From Cristatella mucedo (taxonomy: Eukaryota > Bryozoa > Phylactolaemata > Cristatellidae), in assembly GCA_009760855.2 (NCBI GenBank), contig WPIO01000013.1:352501-416500 (forward strand): a stretch of DNA of 64,000 nt, given 5' to 3'. The position numbers and the translations under genes are program-made. The notes under the pieces are model-generated. The model was not told where the DNA came from. It did no database searches and saw only the letters and a program-made list of their open reading frames with translations. Of this stretch, positions 30,541 to 59,948 are shown one piece after another. The stretch's first letter is position 1, and each line of letters opens with the position of its first letter.

Positions 30541-30890
30541 CAAAGTACTTCCCAATCAGGCTGGGCATCGTATCACTTGTGCCTCGGACTCAACTTTATA
30601 TGTACCGATATCAAATCCTTTAGAGACCGTGCCTTTCGCCTGGAACTAACTCCCAACTCATCCCCTGACTTGATAATAAAAAGAAGCTACAGCTCACTAC
30701 TTACAACCCATCTTGTCATCGCAGCACTTTCTGGCGCCACGTGAATTAACCTTGGTGTGCCCATGCATGCTGACATTGTGCATGTTATCACTAACCACTT
30801 GCCAAGCTTCCTTTCTGGCAAATGTAAATTTCATAGAAAGATATTTAGATCTCTTAGATGGTTATACAACTGATTTGTTAGTTTTATTGT
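30541..30890 (+). mobile_element. LINE-B 3' fragment, diverged
   Basis: Starts at AGTACTTCCCAATCAGGCTG, passes the TTTAGAGACCGTGCCTTTCG segment and ends at ATTTAGATCTCTTAGATGG. Deletions relative to the copy just upstream. Confidence 0.65.
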
Positions 30891-31636
30891 TTTTGTTGTC
30901 TCTAGAGAATTTGAATTTGGTTAGTGGCACTGCAAAGTGACCAGAGTCAGAAGAACTGTGGAATGAGGAGTTAATGTAGGTAAAATTTTATGTTTCACAG
31001 GCTGGTGTGAATGTAATGGCTACCGTACCCTTATCTTAGCACATTCACACTTTTTCCACATTGCATTGCTGAAAGCAGACAGCTTTAACTTCCGCTCTGA
31101 TGCACTGGTGCAGCAAAGGATCATTATAGAACCAGACACCAAAGTGGAGACGCTAGCTGAGCCAATTTAGAGGCCCAGGCTTTCCTGTTTTCGAGTGACA
31201 CTAGCTTTAACCAATGACCAGCATGTTAGTTTCTATCCTATTCGTGAGAGTTTGCTAGAATGCAAGCCTGACAGTCAGCCGTGCATGCTGTGTGGATTCT
31301 GAGTGGAGAGTTCGAGGCGCTGGAAGGCAGCATTCCAAGAGCAAGCCCTAGCAACAGCCCAAGACAATCGGCAAAGAAATGGTAGTCTAAATGGCTCTCG
31401 GCGATTTATCTCCTCTAGGCGATGTATTCCCCCGTCTCGAGAGCAGGGCTCGAAGAGTCGCACGACCTGGCTGGCCATCGAGTGGCACCGCAGCAGGGAC
31501 CGGGGCCCAACGCCTGACGCCCGGTGTGTCCTCGTTTTGCGATCGATCCACTCCACCGTGAGTAGCCGGCAGGCACCACCTGACCGGCCGCAGACATCCG
31601 TTTACAGTGCGGACGCACGCCGGTCGCGATTGGCTC
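30891..31636. promoter_or_regulatory. 5' flank and putative 5' UTR of the CARD-TPR gene
   Basis: GC content and CpG density rise from about 31300 towards the start codon. An in-frame TGA at about 31561 lies upstream of the chosen ATG, so the coding sequence begins in this exon. No core promoter motif is clear. The long antisense frames at 31275-32209 are shadows of the GC-rich exon. Confidence 0.4.
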
Positions 31637-49038
<17,402 letters not shown>

Positions 49039-49344
49039 TCCTCGGTCACGTGGCTGCCGGCCCGGCCAGCGTTGGGTAAAAAAAGTAGCAGAAGAAGAGG
49101 TCGTCGCCGTCTGAGTGCATAGCAATTCGCTCGCAGCGAGCAGCGCGCAGCGAATTCGATTTTGGTTGCACCTCGCGCTAGCCGTGCGTGCTTGCTTGAG
49201 GGTCGCCGGGTCGCGAAAAGTGCTCGGCTCGACGGAAACGACCAACCTTTCGCCTACGTAAGCGACCGCGACCGCGTCTCGCCACTTAAATGTCGGGGAG
49301 CGCTGACGCGGTTTTTTTTTCTGGAGCGATGAGGAAGTGAGAGA

Positions 49345-49800
49345 TGATGCAATGTTCTCCGTCTGTAACTCTACAACGCCACAGGGACCATGTGGGTGTT
49401 ACGCAGGAGAGTTTTGTGTAGCTCGCTCACAGCCTAAGCGGCTTTCGGTAGGCATTCGGTAGCCAACAGACTTCGTCTCACGCACCAAAAAGAAAGTGGG
49501 AAGCATAGAAGAATCAGAAGAGCAGTTGAGGTAGTGAGTAGCATGGAAGTAGCAGCTTAGGACTGCTGGAAAGGATGAGCCATAGTCGGCAGGAGAAGAG
49601 TAGTTTTCATTGCTTAAGAATTGTGGAAGCGAGCTCCACAGTCTAGGACCTGCAGAGCTAAAGCTTCTGTTGCCAATGATCTTTAAGCGGAGGAACGGAG
49701 TGGCTAATTTATTGTCCAAACAGGACCTGAGGGCACGACGAGGCTGAAACTGGTGCAGCAGTTCAGCTAGATATGAAGGAGCCAAGCCGTGGCCTTGGCC
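49345..49800 (-). mobile_element. LINE-A 3' end, 5'-truncated
   Basis: Open minus-strand frame MAPSYLAELLHQFQPRRALR through FSSAGPRLWSSLPQFLSNEN to CERATQNSPA, stop at about 49401-49399, then 3' UTR and a degenerate tail GATGATGCAATG. The frame is uninterrupted, so this copy is fairly young. Downstream of the CARD-TPR gene in opposite orientation. Confidence 0.88.
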
Positions 49801-51117
49801 TTGATAATGTATACTGTTGATCCATCGCCTCTCGCAAGCTAGCCTTACTTAGTGCTGACAGGTGGTGGTGTCTTACTAGCCAAATTTCTGACTCAGTCAG
49901 GTTTCATACGGTGGCAGCTTCCCGTAAATTTAGTTAAAGTAAAGGATAGCTGGTTAAGCAGTCTCGTTTGTGCAGCGGCAGAATAGCCTTAAAACGGCTA
50001 TTACCGACGCTTCAGCGCGGATGCTTTCTTTGTAGCACATGTATAATGGACAGGAAGAGATTAGGTTCTCATGGGATGCCATAAAAATTTATTAATACTA
50101 TTAATATTACTGTTATTCGTCGCGGATCGAAGAAGGTCGACCGGTTGGTGCAGTCAGCTCCCCTAACCGCCATTGATACGTTTTGATTGGTCGCCTTAAC
50201 TGCGCCGCGAAGCAGGCCGGCGGCGCCCCAGTCGCAAGCACACGTACGCCTGCGCTGACCGCGTTTAAGGTCAGTGCGCCTTCCGCTCTGCATACTACCG
50301 CGAATTCCCTGTCAAAATTGTCTTCGCTCCGAACATTAACCTGATCGATTGAGCTCGTATCCCATGTTACGTGCAGTTGCAGATGTGCTCGCGGTAAGCT
50401 GTTGGCAGTGGATGAATTGCGAACAAATGCAATGCACACTGTGCATGATTAGCAACAGCTGTCCAACGCCAGGCCTGCCAGCGTGCGGACCAAGTAACTG
50501 ATGAAGAATTTCGAGCTTCCGAGAAGTCATTTTTTGCAAGCTGAATGCATAAGTTGGGAGTGCAAATGCCTGAAACCAGGAAGGAATAAGTGCGAAACAA
50601 GAGTCCACTCAGTCTTTGGCTCGAAGCGATACCCTTAATCCGCTTCGCTAGCGTGTCGTCCGAGCGGCGGACGTGGAGAGAGATGTGAAAAATGCTCCGG
50701 AACTGGAGACCGCCGTTTGAAGGATGGAGCCTGAAATGGAGCGCTCCGGCATCTCACATCTGCACTTCCACGATTTCCCCAAAGAAAGATTTTCAACGTT
50801 CCTTCAATCGGGCCGGCAAGCTAACTAAGCCAAATACGCTAGCATTCTTGCATCGGCCCTCATATATATATCCGATCCTCATCAAAGGACCCAGCCACTT
50901 ATGCACATCAAAAAGTGGTGAACGAGCATCATAGGGAAGCTGCTTAAATAAAGGCCATCACCGAGTGGCTCGCGCACAAGAAGACTCAAAATGGCCATAC
51001 AATGGCCAAAAAATGTGCATCGAGCCACTGGGATTCAATATCACGCAAACTGTCCCATTGCATTGCTAGGGCAGGGCCCCCACGATGGATAACGCTTACG
51101 AAATCTAGCTGAACCGG
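49801..51117. other. No gene seen; LINE-B tail remnant
   Basis: A LINE-B/SINE-1 tail-like motif sits at 50045-50115 (AGGAAGAGATTAGGTTCTCA, then ATTAAT-rich). No coding sequence is supported. Confidence 0.5.
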
Positions 51118-52572
51118 TAATGTAATGTAATCTCCGTCAGTAAAAAAGTCATAAAGACCACGTGGGTGTTACGCAGGAGAGTTTTCTATAGCGCACTCAC
51201 AGCCTAAGCGGCTTTCGGTACGCATTCGGTACCCAACAGACTTCGTCTCACGCAACAAAGAGAAAGTGGGAAGCATAGCAGAGTTAGGAGGGCAGTTGAG
51301 GTAGTGAGTAGCATAGAAGTAGCAGTCCAGGACCGCTGAAAAGATGTGCCATAGTCGGCAGTTGGAGAGTAGATGTCGTTGCGTAAGAATTGTGGAAGCG
51401 AGTTCCACAGCCTAGGACCTGCAGAGCTAAAGCTTCTGTCGCCAACTGTCTTTAAGCGGAGGAATGGGACAGCTAATTTATTGTCCACACATGACCTGAA
51501 GGTGCGAACAGGCTGAAACTGATGCAGCAGTTCAGCTAGGTATGAAGGAGCCAAGCCGTGGCGGGCCCTGTGGGTCAGCGTAAGAACTTTGCTCTGTATC
51601 CTTTGCTCAACCGGCAACCATCCTAGCTCTTTCAGCAAAGGTGACACGTGCTCAAACCGCTGGGACTTGAAGACCAGCCTTGCAGCCATATTCATAGTCT
51701 GCTGTAGTGGCATAATAGCTTTCTTTGGTAGCCCAGCCAAAAGGGAATTACAATAATCAAGCCGAGACAGAACTAAAGAGCTAGTTACATTTTTTACAAG
51801 CCACTGTGGGAGACAGCTTCTAATCTTGGATAGGGATCGGATGTGATGGCTAGCTGTAGGGGCAGTCTTCTGAATGAAGCTTTTGAAATTGAGGCAGCTG
51901 TCGAACACGACACCTAGATTACGAGCACGTGGTGAAGGTCCCACAATAGCATTACCTATTAGAACAGCAAAGCCTTTTAATCCAGCCACACGCTTAGGGT
52001 GTCCTATGAGCAGCAGTTCGGTTTTATCGTCATTTAATTTCAGGAAGTTTTCCGACATCCAGGATCGAATATCGGCAAGGCAAGCATTCAGTTTCTCAGT
52101 TACTGCAGCAGATTCCGACGGTTTAAATGACAAATACAACTGAGTATCGTCAGCATAGATGTGATATCCTATTCCATGGGCCTTAATCACTTTTCCCAGA
52201 TGTTGCGTATAAATGGAGAACAGCAAGGGACCAAATACAGACCCTTGAGGGACTCCACAGGTGACCCTTCTCATGTCTGAGACCTGACCCCCACACGACA
52301 CGGATTGAACACGATCAGACAAGTACGATTTAAACCACGCCAGTGCTTCGTCTGCCAGACCGATCGTTGTTCTCAATCGTTCAAGCAGAACTTCGTGATC
52401 AATGGTGTCGAAGGCAGCAGACAGATCTAACAGAGCTAGGGCAGTGACATTCCCGTCGTCGTTGCCACGTAGAATGTCATTGTTAACACGGAGGAGAGCA
52501 GTTTCAGTAGAGTGCTGCCTCTTGAAACCTGATTGAAATGTTTCTGACATCCCATTATTTTCAATATACCGG
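51118..52572 (-). mobile_element. LINE-A copy, 5'-truncated, RT nearly intact
   Basis: The best LINE in the window. The minus frame 52550-51204 contains FQSGFKRQHSTETALLRVNN, LALLDLSAAFDTIDHEVL (RT motif A), CGVPQGSVFGPLLFSIY (motif B), YHIYADDTQLYLSF (motif C, catalytic YADD) and FLKLNDDKTELLLIG (motif D), then the C-terminal domain. A single-base deletion near 51350, compared with sister copies, shifts the last ~50 codons. The ACCGGT hexamer occurs at both edges (51113-51118, 52568-52573), consistent with a short target duplication. The 3' end is (TACAT)n-like. No endonuclease domain is present. CR1/L2/jockey-like group by motif. Confidence 0.93.
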
Positions 52573-52918
52573 TGCGTACCTCAGCGGCACTGCCCGATCG
52601 GCTGTCGGCACGTCATCCGCGTGCGACCCATCAGTTGAGCCTTCACTCGGGAAAGACGCGGCCCATACAAACCATCGCTCGCTAAAACCAAGCCCCGAAA
52701 GCCAATACGCGACGCCTCGGCGAGCTGCCGACGCTCGGGTAAAACGGCGAGCTACTACTTCTCATGCGCGACTCGGTAATAAACTGCGAGTCGCGCGTGC
52801 TCGCGCTCGCTGGACGTAATATTGATAGCAGCCGATCATTTTTTGGAGTTCATAAACATTGGTCGCTTGCTTGCTGGCAGGCTGGAGAAATGGTCAAACG
52901 TGCTCTTCGTTGCCTGTA
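52573..52918. other. No gene seen between LINE-A and Tigger
   Basis: Mixed sequence, GC-rich at 52680-52815. A 93-codon plus frame here has no recognisable domain. Confidence 0.5.
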
Positions 52919-53559
52919 CAGGGGTACTTTGACTTACGAGTTTAATTCGTTGCGTGACGGAGCTCGTTACTCAAATCACTCGCATGTCAAATTAATTTTC
53001 CCAATCGTAATAAATGGAAATGGCATTAAACCGTTCCGGACCCCACCACAAAATACCTAGATTTTTGTCGCATTAAAAAAAATATAAAAAATGTACTTAT
53101 AAATAACGAATATTGTATAAAAACGTAATACAATAGAATGCACTGCAATACACCATGTTTATTAATAATAATGCATATCATTAAGCCGGGAGATAGGACG
53201 AATTTAAGATGCTAGCCGAGTTGGAAGACAAATGCTGAAATGAACAACTCAATCTTATTCACTGATTTTTGCCCTTTTCGCCTCGCTTTCCTCACTTTCA
53301 TCTGCAGGGAAACTTTTCAATGAAAACCTTTCCATTGAGGTTCTCCCTTTCAGAATGTTTTTGAAAATACTTAGGCACATGTCATCAAATAGCTAGCTGT
53401 GTCGCACGCTCAGTTTCAAATTTCTCTGGGTGTTTCCTTAGAATAAATGAAAGTTTCTCTAACATTTACTTCATCTCACTTGTAGAGATAACCGTCTCCG
53501 CGTCACCTATTTCCTGCCAAAGCTCCATGTGCTGTTGTCGTCTGCTGTCGCTCCTTTAG

Positions 53560-54944
53560 TTCCTTCCTCCGTTGTCAATTCCTCGGAATGCGCCTCGATG
53601 AATCGTTGATGTCATCCTCATCCATGTCCAGGCCCGTGGACTTGCCAATGGAAACAATGTCCTCCGCCGCTTCGGGTTCGAGTCTTTCAAAGTCCGTTTC
53701 AGAAACAACCTCAGGCCGCGCCTTCCACGCACCGAGCAGGGTCCACTTTGTGACACTCTGCCAGGCCATATCGATAATTTGGAGGCATATCCCAATGTTA
53801 CAATAGTCCTTCCAGAAATCTCGAAGGGTGAGGAGGTTTGGCCTCTCCGTCACCTTAAAGCGGCGCGAAACAGGGGATGCTTGGCGGAGAGCTTCTTGAA
53901 ATCAGAAATCCCCTGCTGGTCCACGGGCTGCAGGTAAGGGTTGGTGTTTGTTTGGTGGAAGGTAGAGGACTTTGATAAACCTGAGCTCTTCGAGGCTATA
54001 TATCCTCTTCGAGGTTAGATGAACAAGCAAGTGAGTTGCCCATGATGAGAAGGGCTTGCAGGGCTAGGTTATTTTCCCGGAAATATTCCTTGTCGTCGGG
54101 AGCAAAAATCGAAATTCAGCCAGCCCAAAAAGAACAGCACGGCGGCCCACCACGCCCTTGGCTTTGCCCACCGCATAACCTGCAGTTCTTCATTCAGAAT
54201 CTTACGTGACTTAAACGATCTGGGTTTTTTCCGAGTGACAAATGAGCATCGGTTTAATCTTGCAGCCGACGCTCGCGTTGGCGCGCACAGTGCCGCCGTT
54301 AGCCTAGCCTTCGGGTTTGTGGCCTGGCATCCTCTTCTCGTCTGCCGTCATGTGAGGCCTTCTTCTAGGCATCTTCTTCTTCCAGTCCTAGCGTCTCGTC
54401 GCTGTTGAAGATTGGCTGGGGACGCGTCCTTCTGCCGCTGCTATAATTTCAGAAAAAGCTGTGAGGTAATCATCAGCTGCCTTAATATAATAACAATAAT
54501 AATAGTAATAATAGTAATGCATTTGATATAGCGCCATCAGAGAACTCTGTCTAGACACTTTACATATCCGCGCTCGCTGGCTCACCATGCCTGACGATGG
54601 AGTGAATGCTGGTCGTCTTTAAAAAGAAAAACATTCTCGAACCAGCCCTGACTGGCTTTAAACGGCTCACCCGAAGCCTCGTCCGTTGATGTGCCTGGGG
54701 TCCGCAGCAGGAAATCGGCGTAAATAGGTCGTGCCTTCCCGCAGATTATAGCCTCCGTCACGGTATCTCCTGCGAGATGCTTTTTTGTCAACCTTGCCAT
54801 CAGCAGATTTCCTACATTTGCACGGATAGATGTCCGCTGTTTAGAAATTATTTTAACGCCCTTGACTGGCGCTATAGCCTTTATAGACTCTTTCGAGTAT
54901 ACGACGCAGATCGTGGAAGTGCTATGCTCGTTATGCTTCACCAA
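53560..54944 (-). pseudogene. Tigger-type transposase pseudogene
   Basis: Minus-strand pieces appear in the proper order from 54944 down: a degenerate N-terminal DNA-binding part (SKESIKAIAPVKGVKIISKQ), GTSTDEASGEPFKASQGWFE (matches the FKAS-GWFENF motif of Tigger CENP-B domains), MPGHKPEG near 54330, CKIKPMLICHSE near 54270, LQPVDQQGISDFKK near 53925 (the LQPMDQGVI motif of the DDE domain), and LRDFWKDY near 53830. The frame is broken by stops and frameshifts, and a LINE-B tail is inserted at 54485-54575. Confidence 0.85.
54485..54575 (-). mobile_element. LINE-B tail inserted in Tigger element
   Basis: (AAT/AGT)n then GCATTTGATATAGCGCCATC, the complement of the LINE-B 3' terminus, in the middle of transposase-derived sequence. 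The insertion is therefore younger than the Tigger copy. Confidence 0.8.
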
Positions 54945-55430
54945 GTCGATTACACGGACATCTTGATCATTTTAAATAACTCTTAATTTTATAATTAATA
55001 TTATTATTAATATTATAATATTATATAGTTTTATTTTACTAGTTTCTTTTATATATAGCTAGTTTTCGTTAATTAAATACACAACGTCCGCTTCGTCTTC
55101 TAAGAGCCGTCCTTCGCACTCACTGTCTTCGGATCCAAGACTGAAAAAAAACAGTTTTGCAAAATAGCTGCATGCAAAAATGCGAGTACAACATTGACGC
55201 ATCCGCTGCGAGCTAACCGCTTAAAGTGAACAAGTGAGACAGACGACGCTGGGCGGATGTTGAGACGTTCACTGCGGCGCTCGCTGCGCCAACTAGCGGT
55301 GGGATATCTGAAGCTGGAGGCTCGTAACCCGAATTCTAGCTTTCAACTCAAAGCATAAAATCGGCCGAGAGACGGTCCGCAAATAAAAAAAACTCGTTGG
55401 TTGGGACACTCGTAAGTCAAGGTAACACTG

Positions 55431-55844
55431 AAAACAGACCGGTAGACCTCCCTCAACTTCCGCCACCAGTCCTGCCGCCATATTTCCCCCCTCGGTATCC
55501 TATTACTACCCGCTGGGATGCTGCAGTTGGCTGACATTCTTGCTGGTAACCGGAGCTTTCAATACGTCACTTCGCGGGTTTCCATATGCACCATGGTATA
55601 AGCTTGCTATAAGTATTTGTAATAAGTATATACTGACGTGCAAATGGGCCTTTTGCAGCGTAATCGGTCTGGCATACACCCATCGGTTATCAAGGTTATT
55701 ACAAGTAAGCCAGCACTGTCCACGGTGCTATTCCATTAGCACGATTTCTGAGTGCTTCCAGCTTCGAATGCATAACCAGGTGTGCAAAGAAAGCTCCAGA
55801 CTGCCGCCTGCCAGGCTTTGCCCAGAGGTGATGTACTTTTATTT
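55431..55844. other. No gene seen
   Basis: No recognisable coding, RNA or repeat feature. A 115-codon plus frame at 55540-55887 has no family resemblance and runs into a SINE-1. Confidence 0.5.
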
Positions 55845-55940
55845 AACGACCGCGAGGTCATGGGCTCGAGCCCCGAGGCACATGTAGAGCGCGTGAATTG
55901 GGACTTGGCTCTTTAATGGCGCTATACAAATGAATTGCAC
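55845..55940 (+). mobile_element. SINE-1 copy, 5'-truncated
   Basis: GACCGCGAGGTCATGGGCTC, GAGCCCCGAGGCACATGTAG, then GCGCTATACAAATGAATTGC. Confidence 0.8.
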
Positions 55941-56279
55941 TATATTATATTGGAAGCGCGAGGGACTCATGCTAGTGGTTATCAGCGGAGCATAGCGGAT
56001 AAATTGTTTAGCGCCAGCTTTTCATTTGCAATCAATCCATATTGAAATAATTAAGCAAATTCTGTGATGTCTGACTGTCTACGAGAACGCGAAAAAACAG
56101 CAGCTCCTCTGTGGGGCCGTAAGGAAGGTAGAATATGGCCGGCGGCGACGCTGCTATAGCGCCTAGGTAAGGACATGGGTGCCAATGGTGACCAATTGTT
56201 ATGTACGTTGCTGCTAAGGCAACGAAGCTACCTCCCGCTCGGCAGCCATTTTGGGATAGCTTCGTACAGTGCGAACGAG

Positions 56280-56695
56280 TACAATACTCAGTTTCAGCCT
56301 GTTCGCGCCCTCAGGTCCTGTGTGGACAATGAATTAGCTGTCCCATTCCTCCGCTTAAAGACCGTTGGCGACAGAAGCTTTAGCTCTGCAGGTCCCAGAC
56401 TGTGGAACTCGCTTCCACAATTCTTACGCAACGACAACTACTCTTCTGCTGCCGACTATGGCTCATCCTTTTCAGCGGTCCTGAGCTGCTACTTTCATGC
56501 TACTCACTACCTCTACTGCTTTCCTGACTCTGCTATGCTTCCCACTTTCTCTTTGCTTCGTGAGGCAAAGTCTGTTGGCTACCGAATGCGTACCGAAAGC
56601 CGCTTAGGCTGTGAGTGCGCTATACAAAACTCTCCTGCGTAACACCCAAATGGTCTTTATGACGTTGTGGAGTTACAGACGGAGATACAATACTC
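56280..56695 (+). mobile_element. LINE-A 3' end with 10-bp target-site duplication
   Basis: LINE-A sequence 56290-56685 (CAGTTTCAGCCTGTTCGCGC... to the terminal GACGGAGA) is flanked by TACAATACTC at 56280-56289 and 56686-56695. The RT C-terminal frame is intact to TAA near 56642. It appears to be among the youngest insertions here. Confidence 0.9.
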
Positions 56696-56942
56696 TCGTC
56701 TGGACAAATTTTATTTGTGGGCGTGGCCACGCCGCAGCGTTGTTCCGCCCCAGCCGGACCCACGGCCTGCGGGCACGCTGGCTGCGTACTACCTCGTTAG
56801 GCTCGGCTGTCGGGCGGTATCCGCTGACTCAGCCAATATTTATTGCGACGGATCAGCGGGGTAGTGCGACCCGCTAGCTCTGCAGCGACCTAGTTTCTGC
56901 TAGTGCTTCGGCCTGTATGCACGCTATGCACTCTCTCTCTCC

Positions 56943-56980
<38 letters not shown>

Positions 56981-57479
56981 CCTCTCTCTCTCACACCCTC
57001 TCCTGGAACTCCGGAGCTGCTTATACGACGCCTGTCGCTACATCAGTATGTACGCTCGCCTGCTTGCATCGCCTGCCTACAATGCAGCTGTCGCGATGAC
57101 CGCTTCGTGACGGGGGGGGGGGTGGGGGCGTGCGCCGTTCTTCTTCGATACGACGTCATCGCGAGCGCGAGCCCCTACAGTAGGAACCATAGTCAATGAT
57201 AGGAACTGAATCTCGCGCAGGTAACCGCGCGAGACACACCAGAAAAAAACATAATGGGGTTAATAAATAAACCCTAATAAAAGCAAAAAGTCATTTCTTT
57301 TTCCCCACGAGAGAACCAAATCTTTAACCAGTCACTCTAAAACTCACTTTAAAAAGCAATAGTGATTGATTAGTGGTTCGAATGGAATTATGCTTAGACA
57401 AGTAAGCCAAGCACACAAGAAGGCTCGCAGGGCCACTGGTCAGAGAGACCCCGGGTAAGTACCGTGCATTACAATCGCT
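56696..57479. other. No gene; (CT)n and poly-G tract
   Basis: (CT)n with interruptions at 56930-57000 and a G-run at 57112-57122. No gene or family member recognised. Confidence 0.55.
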
Positions 57480-57670
57480 GGTTGGCAGATCCTTCCCCAC
57501 CAGGCCAAGCATCGTACCGCCCGCTTTTCGGAATCTAATTGTTTACCGATACCTCGTACAAACCTCAAATCCTGTGGAGACCGTGCATTTAGTTCGTATG
57601 CTCCTAAAGCCTAGAACTCACTCCTGACTCGCGTCAGAGCATCCCCTGACTTGACTACATTTAAAAAGAA
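57480..57670 (+). mobile_element. LINE-B RT C-terminal fragment
   Basis: CACCAGGCCAAGCATCGTAC, then TTTTCGGAATCTAATTGTTT and the CCCCTGACTTGACTACATTT segment match the LINE-B copy at 30080-30250. Confidence 0.75.
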
Positions 57671-58319
57671 CTAATCAGTGGCATTCACGAATTTCTTTGG
57701 CAGTTTGTGTGTACTACATATTCACAGGGCTTTCTTGTTCGATTATCGCTATGAATCAGGTAAACTGCGACACAAACTTGCATTGCTTAAGTAATGGCTT
57801 TCATAAAAGATAGAGAGCAGAACGTTCTGATGCAACTGTGGCAAAAAACACAGCATAGTACATGATTAGCGTACTGTATCGCAACAGCTCGTTCACTTCA
57901 TTAAAGCGTTCTGTCGAGTCGATCTGACGGGTAGCGGAGACTGCTCATTAGTAGGTCAGGTGATCGTGTTACCGTCGATACGACTGCGCCAGACGGTCCA
58001 GACGAGCCCGATCGAGGCTCTTGCATCTAGGCAGAGCGCCGACACAGTCGGCATGCAGTGTGCAGCCCGAGCGAGTCCGTGCCGTGCGGGCCCGCGGGTG
58101 CGCTCGCGTATGTAACCACTGACTTTTCGGCAGTCAGGTAAGTTGCGTCCTGAGCTTCTGCATCGACGCTACCCACTTACGCGGCAGCGACTGTGACTGC
58201 TGTCGTAGCGCGTCGCCGCCTTGAGAGCTCCTCTTCCGTCAGCCTCGGTCGTCCTCTGCGTCGTCCCAGCCCATCTCCACCAGGCCGTGGGCACGGCAAT
58301 CGGCAAGACAGCTCTCTCC
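57671..58319. other. No gene seen
   Basis: Mixed sequence, GC-rich at 57900-58300. Nothing supported. Confidence 0.5.
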
Positions 58320-58756
58320 CCGACGAAGCATTGACACAAGTTTCAGTCTCCTCCGTACCCTCAGGTCCACCGTGGACAATCAATTAGCTGCCCGTCTCAG
58401 TGCTTAAAGATCGCTTGCGACAGACACCTTTGCTCGGCAGGGGGTCATCCTACGCTGTACAACTCACTTCTGAAATTCTTACGCGACGACGTCTATTCTC
58501 CTGCCGCCGACTGTAGCACGTCCTTTCCAGCCGTCCTGTGCTGCTGCATCCATGCTACCCACTTCCTCGATTGCCTTCTGACCCAGCTAGGCTTCTCACT
58601 TACTCTTTGTTTCGTGAGATAAAGTATTTTGGCCAACGCAAGCGTACCGAAAGCCACTCAGGCTCAACTTGAGATATAGATAACTCTCCTGCGTAAGCCA
58701 CATTTAGTCCTCGTGGCTTTGTGGAGTTAAAGGCGGGGATACGAAAAATTAAATTA
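58320..58756 (+). mobile_element. LINE-A 3' end, diverged
   Basis: CAAGTTTCAGTCTCCTCCGT, a CTCAGGTCC(A)CCGTGGACAAT segment, then the AAAGCCACTCAGGCTCAACT and GCGTAAGCCACATTTAGTCC 3' region. Frameshifted relative to younger copies. Confidence 0.75.
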
Positions 58757-59168
58757 CAAAAGAAGTCGCTAGAAGCCCGCCTAATGTAAAATGCTCACGT
58801 GAGCACGTATATGCCTCAGCTTACACAGGAAAGATGCACCGATATGAAGGTCGCTATAAGCCGGTAGACAGAACTCATTTTCATGGATTGAAAAACCTAT
58901 GCACGTTAGGAGAGTGAGAGATAAAGAGGGGTACAAAAAAATGAAAAGACAATTTCGTTTCTTCCTGCTACATTTCGAAGACAGCTCAAAGATGGTGAAG
59001 CATAGGTTCCCATTTGAATTGTTTTACGAGGTATACTTTGCCCATGCATGCACACAGAGTGGAAGAGAGGAGAGAGTGTAGTACAGAGAGAGGAGAAAGA
59101 GAGGAGAGAGAGAGAGGCGGAGATGGAGCCGGAGAGAGGTGGAGACGGAGGAGAGCAGAAAGACAGAA

Positions 59169-59255
<87 letters not shown>

Positions 59256-59772
59256 GGTAAAGAGAAGGAAAACAAAGGAGATGGGAGAGAGTAGAGGGAT
59301 AGTGAGAGGGGAGAGAAAGGAAAGAGAAGGGAAATGGGTAAGAAACTAGTGAGAGGAAGGAAATGAGAGTGGGAAAGAAGATAGACATGAGAGAGAGAGA
59401 GAGAGAGAGAGAGAGATACATCGAATATTGGTAACGTCCATTTTAGTATTTTTTGTCAGGCCGTTGGCCTGTCTGGGATAAGCAGTGCCGTAAATAAATC
59501 TGGCCGATGCTCATTCGGAACCTCTGTCCACAGCTCACGACTGGGTGGGGGAGCAATAGTATGAACTTTTTCAACTACTGGCTGCTTCCTAGTAAGCGGC
59601 AAGTGGTTATTTCTCATTTACCGATGGCACTAAAGTACGCAGCCACCTAGACGTAGGCAGCAGGACAAAGGTGGAATAATAGATCGATTCTTGCTGCACA
59701 ATCGTCTTTAAAGAAGTGCGGTTGCTAGCCGCTGCCGGGTAGTCGCCGCTAGGTAATTGGCGAGTGCTGGGT
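58757..59772. other. Purine-rich low-complexity region, no gene
   Basis: (GA)n at about 59180-59252 with degenerate GAGA sequence from 59060 to 59415 and (GA)n again at 59390-59416. The long open frames on both strands (up to 171 codons) are repeat artefacts. Confidence 0.8.
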
Positions 59773-59946
59773 GAGCGAGCGTACTATAGCGAGCGTACTA
59801 AGCGAGCGTACTATAGCGAGCGTACTAAGCGAGCGTACTATAGGGAGCGTACTATAGGGAGCGTACTATAGCGAGCGTACCGTAGCGAGCGTACCGTTGC
59901 GAGCGTACTATTGCGACCGTACTATTGCGAGCGTACTATTGCGAGC
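59773..59946. repeat. 13/14-bp minisatellite (GCGAGCGTACTATA)n
   Basis: Twelve units, of 14 bases (GCGAGCGTACTATA) or 13 bases (GCGAGCGTACTAA), with a drift towards GTACCGTA and GTACTATT variants at the right end. The two lengths alternate at the left end. Confidence 0.95.
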
Positions 59947-59948
59947 AA

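Larger units (their letters stand above)
52919..55430 (-). mobile_element. Tigger/pogo DNA transposon with inverted termini
   Basis: The left end (plus) reads CAGGGGTACTTTGACTTACG; the right end read on the minus strand is CAGTGTTACCTTGACTTACG, the same 13-base core TTGACTTACGAGT. Both begin CAG, as in Tigger/pogo elements. TA flanks the left end (52917-52918); the right flank is AA, so one TSD base has changed. The interior carries a decayed minus-strand transposase. Length is 2.5 kb. Confidence 0.88.

Noticed and set aside
58906-59421. 171-codon minus and 111-codon plus frames
   Set aside because: Pure (GA)n/(CT)n readings with Ser-Leu or Arg-Glu repeats.
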